Below, in pieces: positions 14,752 through 20,675 of a stretch of 21,960 nt of DNA. A program made the translations under genes and the position numbers. This stretch comes from Prevotella sp. UBA7551 (lineage in GTDB: Bacteria; Bacteroidota; Bacteroidia; Bacteroidales; Bacteroidaceae), in NCBI GenBank assembly GCA_002479145.1, contig DLLX01000046.1, positions 1 to 21,960 on the forward strand. Reading direction: 5' to 3'. The notes beneath the pieces are model-generated. The model did no database searches. It was not told the DNA's origin and saw nothing but the letters and a program-made list of their open reading frames with translations. Position 1 is the first letter of the stretch, and each line of letters begins with the position of its first letter.

Positions 14752-15627
14752 ATGAGTCCACTCCATCTCATCTACCGATTGTCCAGATCATTCTGCCGGC
14801 TTTCCGTTAGGGTAAGATGGACTGTAGGCTTGCTCGCAATGATTGCCTATTGTTGGTTTTTCTATTCATTTCTTGTCGCTCCCACTGGATTTCGGTGGCG
14901 CGCCATCTATGGTGATCCCGATTATCCAAAGGGGTATTCCATACACGGCATTGACATAAGCCATCATCAAGGAAGCATCAACTGGCACCGATTGCGCAAC
15001 GCGCTCGTCACTCACGACCCGATTCGGTTTGTCTTTGTAAAGGCAACGGAGGGAGACAGTCACCTCGACAAAAACTTTTTTGAAAACTTTTCCAATGCCA
15101 AGGAGGCGGGATTCATCCGTGGTGCATATCATTTTTGGAGTAACCAGTCGTCTCCCCGCAGGCAAGCCTATTATTTCACGGCGATGGTACGACTCGAACC
15201 AGGCGATCTTCCGCCTGTCCTCGATGTGGAAACCAAGCCCACTAATCTTAGCACGGAGGACTTTCAGCGCAATATTCTCACCTGGCTTCACATCGTAGAA
15301 GACTATTTTCAGGTGAAGCCTATCATTTATACCTATTATGGTTTCAAGCAAAAATACCTCAACGACACTCGTTTTGATGGATACCCTTACTGGATTGCCC
15401 ATTATTATGTGTCCAAGATGGGGTATCGGGGAGCTTGGAAATTTTGGCAGCACACCGATGCGGGACGTCTTCCCGGCATCAGCACATACGTTGACCTCAA
15501 TATCTACAACGGCAGCTACTACGACTTGAGGCAGCTCACTATTCCTGAGCGGAAGGTCGTTGTAATAAGAGACAGCACCAGTCGCCGCGATCAGACTTCT
15601 GACTCACTACCAGTCCCAATCGATTAG
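14752..15627 (+). CDS. Membrane-anchored GH25 muramidase
   Basis: A 291-residue protein with a basic N-terminus, one membrane segment at about 23-42 (WTVGLLAMIAYCWFFYSFLV), then a GH25 lysozyme domain at about 64-265. Family landmarks are HGIDISHHQGSINW (Asp68), FVFVKATEGDSHLD, GAYHFWS, PPVLDVET (Asp158 and Glu160, the catalytic pair region), PIIYTYYGF and YWIAHYYV, ending VDLNIYNGSYYDL. GH25 enzymes cleave the MurNAc-GlcNAc bond of peptidoglycan; this one would act in the periplasm while held in the inner membrane. The last 30 or so residues (after RQLTIPERK) are Arg/Ser/Asp-rich and are encoded opposite the end of prmA, overlapping it by 89 bp. No promoter motif was found upstream. Confidence 0.92.
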   Translation: MSPLHLIYRLSRSFCRLSVRVRWTVGLLAMIAYCWFFYSFLVAPTGFRWRAIYGDPDYPKGYSIHGIDISHHQGSINWHRLRNALVTHDPIRFVFVKATEGDSHLDKNFFENFSNAKEAGFIRGAYHFWSNQSSPRRQAYYFTAMVRLEPGDLPPVLDVETKPTNLSTEDFQRNILTWLHIVEDYFQVKPIIYTYYGFKQKYLNDTRFDGYPYWIAHYYVSKMGYRGAWKFWQHTDAGRLPGISTYVDLNIYNGSYYDLRQLTIPERKVVVIRDSTSRRDQTSDSLPVPID

Positions 15628-16405
15628 CGACCTCTTCAAGCAGCGGAACATCCATCTCGTAGAAGCCGCTCAAGACAAGACTGCCTCCATGAGCCAGCAC
15701 CTCGACATAGCTGTGCATATCGGCAAGCAGCACATTACGATTGATATTTGCCAAGATAACGTCAAATATTCCATTCACATGACTCAGCACTTGTTTGTCG
15801 CCCTCGAAGACATCTATTTTTACTCCGTTCAACTTGGCATTGTGTTGGGCATTTCTTACGCTCCACTCATCAATGTCAAAGCCTACCACTTCCTCAGCAC
15901 CCAGCTTAGCAGCGACTATTCCCAGGATGCCCGTCCCACAACCGCAGTCGAGCACTCGCTTTCCTTTCAGATCCATATTTAGAAGTGAGGCGACTACCAA
16001 CTGGGTTGTCTCATGTGTGCCGCTGCCAAAAGCCTGCACAGCATCAATACCAATACGTAGGGCTGGGGTGCCTTCCTTCTTGCTCAATCCACGCTTCGCA
16101 TCATAGATGATGCAGCGGCCATCCACATCGATGGGTGCAAAGCCATTGTTTTCCCACACTTCGTTCCAATCTTGATCTGCAAGTTTCTTCATGGTGTAAG
16201 TTACTTTCACGTCATGCAGAGGAAAGTCGTTAAGTATGGATTGCAACTCGTTGGGATTGAAATGATCAGCAACGGCATAGCCTACCAAATGTCCGTCGCG
16301 TTCCTCAAAAGAGTCCAAACCACAATCACCCGAAAGGGCAGACACGAGATCGCGGGCCGTCTCACTGTCAGGGGAAATCGTAAAGGTTATCTCTATATAT
16401 GCCAT
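15539..16405 (-). CDS. prmA: Ribosomal protein L11 methyltransferase
   Basis: A 288-residue SAM-dependent methyltransferase that trimethylates ribosomal protein L11. The N-terminal L11-recognition domain (1-75) leads to DQDWNEVWENNGFAPIDV, then AFGSGTHETTQLV (126-138), the SAM-binding VLDCGCGTGILGIVAAKLG (151-169), DIDEWSVRNAQHNAKLNGV and the ILANINRNVL motif. The C-terminus GDWCCLLLQRPSAQE is close to the usual family end. It is slightly shorter at the N-terminus than the E. coli protein, as is normal in Bacteroidetes. It converges with the GH25 gene (89 bp overlap) and diverges from the Trp/Tyr-rich secreted protein, with which it shares a control region. Confidence 0.94.
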   Translation of the reverse strand: MAYIEITFTISPDSETARDLVSALSGDCGLDSFEERDGHLVGYAVADHFNPNELQSILNDFPLHDVKVTYTMKKLADQDWNEVWENNGFAPIDVDGRCIIYDAKRGLSKKEGTPALRIGIDAVQAFGSGTHETTQLVVASLLNMDLKGKRVLDCGCGTGILGIVAAKLGAEEVVGFDIDEWSVRNAQHNAKLNGVKIDVFEGDKQVLSHVNGIFDVILANINRNVLLADMHSYVEVLAHGGSLVLSGFYEMDVPLLEEVANRLGLVVSQKSDRGDWCCLLLQRPSAQE

Positions 16406-16449
16406 CGCTGTTGTATTGAATTGGTCTTGTTTCTGTTAAAAGATGCGTG

Positions 16450-16482
16450 CAAAATTATAAAATTTAGGGAAAAACCCATCAA
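16450..16482 (-). promoter_or_regulatory. Candidate promoter of prmA
   Basis: On the minus strand TAATTTTG (16450-16457) matches TAnnTTTG, with a TTG (16480-16482) 22 nt upstream. It is 45 nt before the prmA ATG and overlaps the tandem GGG/CCC repeats. Confidence 0.5.
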
Positions 16483-16498
16483 GGATTAGGGAAAATCC
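16464..16498. promoter_or_regulatory. Tandem TTAGGG-A4/5-(C)CC operator-like repeat
   Basis: Two copies: TTAGGGAAAAACCC (GGG 16467-16469, CCC 16475-16477) and TTAGGGAAAATCC (GGG 16489-16491, TCC 16496-16498). The period is 22 bp. They lie exactly between the outward-facing -7 boxes of prmA and the downstream secreted-protein gene. The organisation resembles the repeats at 2509-2541. Confidence 0.5.
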
Positions 16499-16499
16499 G

Positions 16500-16507
16500 T
16501 ACATTTG
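16500..16507 (+). promoter_or_regulatory. -7 box for the Trp/Tyr-rich secreted protein gene
   Basis: TACATTTG matches TAnnTTTG. No TTTG is seen at -33, where the first repeat sits. The predicted transcript start near 16514 leaves a long leader of about 135 nt before the ATG at 16649. Confidence 0.5.
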
Positions 16508-16552
16508 CACAAGAAATAGATGGTATTTTCGCATTTAGAAGTTCTAAGCAGA

Positions 16553-16596
16553 GCATTTTCGGCCGTCAGTCATAGCAAGTGAAAGACGGGAAATGC
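16553..16596 (+). promoter_or_regulatory. Hairpin in the 5' leader of the secreted-protein mRNA
   Basis: GCATTT (16553-16558) pairs with AAATGC (16591-16596), and CCGTC (16563-16567) with GACGG (16585-16589), with an internal bulge and a 17-nt loop. It lies inside the long leader, 53 nt before the start codon. It may control translation or stability; no known riboswitch class is recognised. Confidence 0.3.
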
Positions 16597-16648
16597 CGCT
16601 TTTGGACTTTCATTTATGTATAATGTACATCAAGAAAGGAACAAAAAT

Positions 16649-17596
16649 ATGAAACAGGCAAGATTATTTTCAGTTCTCTTCGCCGCCATTCCTCTTGGAA
16701 TGATGGCACAGGATGACCTTTACTTCAATCCCTCCGTGGATAAAGATGAGGTCAAGAGTACGATGACAGGCCAATATGATGCGCCATATTACAGTGGAAT
16801 TGATATGAGCGACGACGAATACAATCGTCGCAATACGCTTGGAAGTTATTATCAGAAGATTGGTAAGGACTCCCTCGGCAACGACATTATTGAGTTCTAT
16901 GCCGCTGATGGCACATATTCGACCGACACAATCTATCCCTTCAGCAACTCTTATGAGTTTAACGACGACGACGATTTCGCCTACAGTCGGCGCATGGGAC
17001 GCTTCGACAACTTCTATGGCTGGTACGATCCTTACTTCTCAAGCTACTGGTACGACCCTTGGTATGCTGACCGATGGAACTGGGGATGGCGTTCACCGTG
17101 GTACTATGACAGTTTGTGGAGCTGGCCTTATTATGCCTCATGGACTTGGCCGTATGGCTGGGGCGGAAGCTATTGGGGATGGAATTACCCGGGATTCTGG
17201 GGCTGGGGGCGCCCAGTCACTGTGCGGACAGGCCATTATGGCACGCGTAACCATTCCTTTGCGCACGCCGATCGCAACTTCGGGCAGCGTCCTTCGCGCC
17301 ATGAATCTTTTGGAGGACAGCCGCGCCCCAACTCCAATTTTCGACCATCGGGAACATCTCAAGATGGCAATGGAGTTCAGAACGACCGCCGATTTGGCGG
17401 CTCTCGCACCTATAATCCCAATCGGGACGATAACTCTCGTACGTTTTCTCCACAACAGTCCTTCCCCAGCAACTCTTCATTTGGCGGTAGTCGCTCCTCG
17501 TTTGGTGGCGGTGGCTCCTTCGGCGGTGGCTCCTTTGGAGGAGGAAACCGTGGTGGAGGCGGTGGAAGTCACGGCAGCTTTGGTGGTCGCAGATAA
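16649..17596 (+). CDS. Secreted Trp/Tyr-rich and Gly-rich protein of unknown function
   Basis: A 315-residue exported protein. The start at 16649 gives a clean signal peptide (MKQARLFSVLFAAIPLGMMA, cleavage before QDD) and a purine-rich AAGAAAGGA 8 nt upstream; the ATG at 16616 would bury the signal. Residues 21-118 are acidic and mixed. Residues 119-189 contain 16 Trp and 13 Tyr in 71 positions (for example WYDPWYADRWNWGWRSPW). The rest is Arg/Asn/Ser/Gly-rich and ends in FGGG-type repeats. The layout suggests an envelope-associated or self-assembling low-complexity protein, but no domain is recognised. The OMPP1/FadL-like gene follows 268 nt downstream on the same strand. The 220 nt between 17597 and 17816 show no gene. 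Confidence 0.8.
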   Translation: MKQARLFSVLFAAIPLGMMAQDDLYFNPSVDKDEVKSTMTGQYDAPYYSGIDMSDDEYNRRNTLGSYYQKIGKDSLGNDIIEFYAADGTYSTDTIYPFSNSYEFNDDDDFAYSRRMGRFDNFYGWYDPYFSSYWYDPWYADRWNWGWRSPWYYDSLWSWPYYASWTWPYGWGGSYWGWNYPGFWGWGRPVTVRTGHYGTRNHSFAHADRNFGQRPSRHESFGGQPRPNSNFRPSGTSQDGNGVQNDRRFGGSRTYNPNRDDNSRTFSPQQSFPSNSSFGGSRSSFGGGGSFGGGSFGGGNRGGGGGSHGSFGGRR

Positions 17597-17864
17597 GCAG
17601 CAAAAGAAAGTTGGCATCCTCTATGGGAAAATGCTATGATTAAAGACGAGACGTTGTCTTGGACAATATCGAAAGTCTCCAAAAGCCAAAGTGCGGATAC
17701 AGCAGCTCGAACAGCCGATGAAACATGACTTTATGGGGCCGATTGGAAAGGACTACGTATCGAGAGCCTAACCTTGGCTTATTAGGACTCGCCACCTTCA
17801 GGGTTTTGAGAGCGGGTTGCTAAATTATTTAACGGATTCATCATTCAGAACAACAAAAAGAGCA

Positions 17865-19397
17865 ATGAAAGTAAAATATCTTTTAGTAGCCTCCGCGCTG
17901 ACGAGTTTTCCTGTCTTCGCTCAGGAGACTTACGAGAATGAGAAGCTCACAGGAAGCGATCTCAACGGTACGGCGCGCTATGTGGGTATGGGTGGCGCGA
18001 TGGAAGCGTTGGGCGCAGACATCAGTACCATGTCCTCCAATCCTGCAGGTATCGGTCTCTTCCGACACAGCCAGCTCGCCATTTCTGGCGGACTGGTGAT
18101 GCAGGGCAACGCCCCTTCATGGGTCACAGGCAACAAGACCAACGCCAGTTTTGACCAAGTGGGTTTCGTCTATGTGGTACGCGCATCGGAGAAATCATTC
18201 ATCAACATGGGCTTCAATTACCACAAAAGCAAAAATTTCGACTTCTTGCTCGGTGCCGCCAACCAACTGAGCAACGCCTCTTCCAACAAGTTGACGTATC
18301 AAAAGATACGCAACGGTGCGTTTGCTGACGATGACGGCGCTTACTCTGGGGCTGACTACCTCAACGTGAAAGGCTTTGGCATGGACGGAAAGGACGTCTA
18401 TAACTATCCTGCCGCTGACTATAAGATGAATCGTAAGCACTATGGCTACATCGGCGATTACGACTTCAACATCAGTGCGAACCTCTCCAATGCGGTGTAT
18501 CTTGGCTTTACGGCCAGCTACAAGGACGTAAACTACCGTCACCAGGGAATCTACACCGAGAATTTGGTGGGCGAAAAACGCAACTACCCTGTCCATTACA
18601 CCGATGCCAGGACTGTAGATGGCGATGGCATAGACCTCAAGCTGGGAATTATTGTTCGCCCCATAGAGAGTTCTCCATTCCGATTTGGTGCGTATGTGCA
18701 AACTCCGACGTGGTATGACTTGACTGTCAACTACAACACTTCCATAACGGGTTCTCCCACGGAGGGGGGCAACCAAGAGTCCTACGACTACAAGATATTC
18801 ACTCCATGGAAGTTTGGATTTTCCTTGGGACACACCATCGGAAAGCAGCTTGCCCTCGGAGCTACCTACGAATACTCCGACTACTCGACCGTGAAGAGCC
18901 GCATCATAGACGCCCAGAGCATTGACTGGTACTATGATGATGTCACGACTTACTCCCACAATGACGTGGACATGAACGAGCATACCCGTCAAACACTCAA
19001 GGGTGTGAGCCTGTTGAAGCTCGGCGCAGAGTTTAAGCCAATCAGTTGCCTTGCTCTCCGCTTAGGTTACAACTATGAGAGCGCACACTATAACGAGCAG
19101 GGCGTAAAGGGGGTTTATGCTGACGGCAACTTGGTTCACTCCCCTGGCATCTATTATAGCAGCAGCGCAGACTACACCAACTGGAAGGCAACAAACCGTT
19201 TTACCTGCGGATTGGGTTACAATGTGAACAACTGGAACATTGACTTGGCGTACCAATATAGTACGCAGAAGGGCGAGTTCCATCCGTTTGCCGACTACAT
19301 CGACCATGAATCTTCGGCTGAGGACAATATCGGAACGGTTAGCGAGGTGAAGAACAATCGCAGCCAACTTCTGCTCACCATTGGCTATCGCTTCTGA
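17865..19397 (+). CDS. OMPP1/FadL/TodX-like outer-membrane protein
   Basis: A 510-residue outer-membrane beta-barrel protein. The start at 17865 gives a signal peptide (MKVKYLLVASALTSFPVFA, cleavage before QETYENE); an upstream ATG at 17817 would displace it. The mature N-terminus has the family block LNGTARYVGMGGAMEALGAD followed by STMSSNPAGIGLFRHSQLAI, typical of the FadL/OMPP1 group and of Bacteroidetes proteins often named hemin receptor. Repeated amphipathic strands (YLGFTASYKDVNYRHQG, FRFGAYVQTPTWYDLTVNY, LALGATYEYSDYSTVK) and the C-terminal SQLLLTIGYRF end with the aromatic residue expected for barrel assembly. Probable role: uptake of hydrophobic compounds; the substrate is not readable. 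No TAnnTTTG was found upstream, so it may be transcribed with the preceding gene. Confidence 0.88.
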   Translation: MKVKYLLVASALTSFPVFAQETYENEKLTGSDLNGTARYVGMGGAMEALGADISTMSSNPAGIGLFRHSQLAISGGLVMQGNAPSWVTGNKTNASFDQVGFVYVVRASEKSFINMGFNYHKSKNFDFLLGAANQLSNASSNKLTYQKIRNGAFADDDGAYSGADYLNVKGFGMDGKDVYNYPAADYKMNRKHYGYIGDYDFNISANLSNAVYLGFTASYKDVNYRHQGIYTENLVGEKRNYPVHYTDARTVDGDGIDLKLGIIVRPIESSPFRFGAYVQTPTWYDLTVNYNTSITGSPTEGGNQESYDYKIFTPWKFGFSLGHTIGKQLALGATYEYSDYSTVKSRIIDAQSIDWYYDDVTTYSHNDVDMNEHTRQTLKGVSLLKLGAEFKPISCLALRLGYNYESAHYNEQGVKGVYADGNLVHSPGIYYSSSADYTNWKATNRFTCGLGYNVNNWNIDLAYQYSTQKGEFHPFADYIDHESSAEDNIGTVSEVKNNRSQLLLTIGYRF

Positions 19398-19408
19398 TTC
19401 CATCGTCC

Positions 19409-19488
19409 ATTCCCACAGCATATAAAGGGAGTCAATGACGAACCATCACCTATATGGTCTGCCATTGCCTCCCTTTCCTTGTGGGAAT
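19409..19488 (+). terminator. 80-nt imperfect hairpin after the outer-membrane protein gene
   Basis: Four nested stems pair in register: ATTCCCACA (19409-19417) with TGTGGGAAT (19480-19488), AAAGGGAG with CTCCCTTT, CAATG with CATTG, and ACCAT with ATGGT around a CACCTAT loop, separated by small internal loops. It begins 11 nt after the stop codon. It may be a terminator, an mRNA 3'-protecting structure or a small inverted-repeat element. The remaining 19489-19656 holds no gene that I can see. Confidence 0.55.
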
Positions 19489-19656
19489 CAGTGATGTCCC
19501 TACCCCATCAAAGCTCTTTCCTACTTCGGAATGTTACGAAGCGTCCCGCCAACACCCCAGAGACTATCCCCACGCAAAAGCAAAACACCCCCATGCTGAT
19601 GTGTTGTTGTCGCCATACAAAATACTTCTATACTCGATTTGTAATAAAAAAGAACT

Positions 19657-20379
19657 ATGAACGATATACTTATTTTTATTCTGAGCCTTGTCGGTGCATT
19701 CGTACTGCGGGTGTGTGGCTTTGGTTTTGGCGTGTTTACAATGGCCTGGCTGCCCTATCTGCTCCCATCCTACGGTGAGGCGACCACCCTTTCGGGCATT
19801 CTTGCCATGGTGGGATCGGTTTTCGTGACGTGCAAGAACTGGAGAAAGATTAACTGGCACAAGCTCACCCCCATCCTCATCACCTTCATTGTCTCATCGT
19901 GTGCCTCCATCTACTTCGTTTCTGTGGCTGACGACCATCTGCTCAAGCGCATTCTCGGTGTCATGCTCATTGTCGCCAGCCTTTGGTTTCTCGTTATCAG
20001 CAAGCACGTCAAGGTACGTCCAACGATACCAGTGCAAATCACCATGGGCACAATTTCGGGCGTTATGGGCGGTCTCTTCGCCATGCACGGCCCTGCAGCA
20101 GTGCTCTACTTCCTCGCTTGCTCCAAGGACAAAGATGAGTATGTGGTGCTGACGATGACCTATCTTCTCCTGGGCAACATCATGATGCTCGGCTTCCGAA
20201 TCCACAACGGTTTTCTCACGGCAGCCGTCGGCCACGCCTTTCTCTATGGCATCGTGGCTGTAGCCTTGGGCACATGGGTGGGTAGCAAAGTGTTTCACCA
20301 TCTTTCCACAGATATCGTGAAGAAGGTTTCCTACGCCTACATCGCTATCAGCGGCGCACTCTCACTCTTCATGTCATAA
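19657..20379 (+). CDS. TauE/SafE family membrane permease
   Basis: A 240-residue integral inner-membrane protein of the sulfite exporter TauE/SafE family. It has about seven or eight hydrophobic segments in two similar halves: ILIFILSLVGAFVLRVCGFGFG near the start, with the Gly-Phe-Gly-Phe-Gly turn typical of the family, and a second half beginning TIPVQITMGTISGVMGGLFAMHGPAAVLYFLA, where GxxGxxxGGLFxxxGP is the matching repeat motif. Members export or import small sulfonates, sulfite or other organic anions; the substrate is unknown here. The gene lies alone after the hairpin at 19409-19488; no promoter with TAnnTTTG was found. An inverted repeat (CAAGATG/CATCTTG, 20482-20508) lies about 100 nt downstream. 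Confidence 0.9.
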   Translation: MNDILIFILSLVGAFVLRVCGFGFGVFTMAWLPYLLPSYGEATTLSGILAMVGSVFVTCKNWRKINWHKLTPILITFIVSSCASIYFVSVADDHLLKRILGVMLIVASLWFLVISKHVKVRPTIPVQITMGTISGVMGGLFAMHGPAAVLYFLACSKDKDEYVVLTMTYLLLGNIMMLGFRIHNGFLTAAVGHAFLYGIVAVALGTWVGSKVFHHLSTDIVKKVSYAYIAISGALSLFMS

Positions 20380-20481
20380 GAGATTTCAAATAAGGAACAA
20401 GGCAGTTGCATCCGTAGCCATTCCAGAGAAGCAACGTACGCATCCTATAAAGCTCATCGCAACCACGACAAGGCCTCACCT

Positions 20482-20508
20482 CAAGATGTTGTAGTAAAGG
20501 TCATCTTG
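20482..20508 (+). terminator. Hairpin downstream of the TauE/SafE gene
   Basis: CAAGATG (20482-20488) pairs perfectly with CATCTTG (20502-20508) across a 13-nt loop, 102 nt after the permease stop. No T-run follows, so terminator function is only possible. Confidence 0.3.
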
Positions 20509-20520
20509 GATGAGTTCTTC

Positions 20521-20543
20521 AAAAATCGACCGGCAGAGCCGGT
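20521..20543 (-). terminator. GC-rich hairpin with T-run, likely terminator of the kinase-SUMF1 gene
   Basis: ACCGGC (20529-20534) pairs with GCCGGT (20538-20543) around a 3-nt loop. On the minus strand it is followed by CGATTTTT, so it has the form of an intrinsic terminator about 130 nt beyond the gene stop. It directly adjoins the structured element at 20548-20631. Confidence 0.6.
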
Positions 20544-20547
20544 ATTT

Positions 20548-20631
20548 TATGCTCGCAGGACGTGCTTCGTTCCTTTCGGGGGCTGCTCCGCAACGCCCCC
20601 TCTTGGGAACGATGCCCGACCTGCTCGCATA
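20548..20631. repeat. Nested inverted-repeat element downstream of the SUMF1 gene
   Basis: Three nested arms: TATGCTCGCAGG (20548-20559) with CCTGCTCGCATA (20620-20631), pairing 10 of 12; TCGTTCC (20567-20573) with GGAACGA (20606-20612), perfect; and GGGGGC (20578-20583) with GCCCCC (20595-20600), perfect, enclosing an 11-nt loop. It begins 45 nt after the stop codon of the minus-strand gene. It could form a cruciform in DNA or a long RNA hairpin. No open reading frame of interest lies in it. Confidence 0.7.
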
Positions 20632-20675
20632 AGCTTACCACTTCAAAATGAGATGGAAAGCTCCACAAAAAGTTG

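Noticed and set aside
14866..15453. A 195-codon minus-strand frame opposite the GH25 gene
   Set aside because: The GH25 frame carries the full family motif set; the antisense frame shows none.
16839..17639. A 266-codon plus-strand frame inside the Trp/Tyr-rich gene
   Set aside because: It is the +1 shadow of a biased coding sequence. The main frame has a signal peptide and a start with an upstream purine-rich site; the shadow has neither.
18195..18992. A 265-codon minus-strand frame opposite the outer-membrane protein gene
   Set aside because: It is Val/Ile/His-rich, typical of an antisense shadow of a beta-barrel gene, and has no recognisable domain.
20380..20675. Possible DGR template repeat or reverse transcriptase next to the candidate variable region
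   Set aside because: I read both strands for similarity to the variable region and for reverse-transcriptase motifs and found neither; there is room for only about 300 bp.
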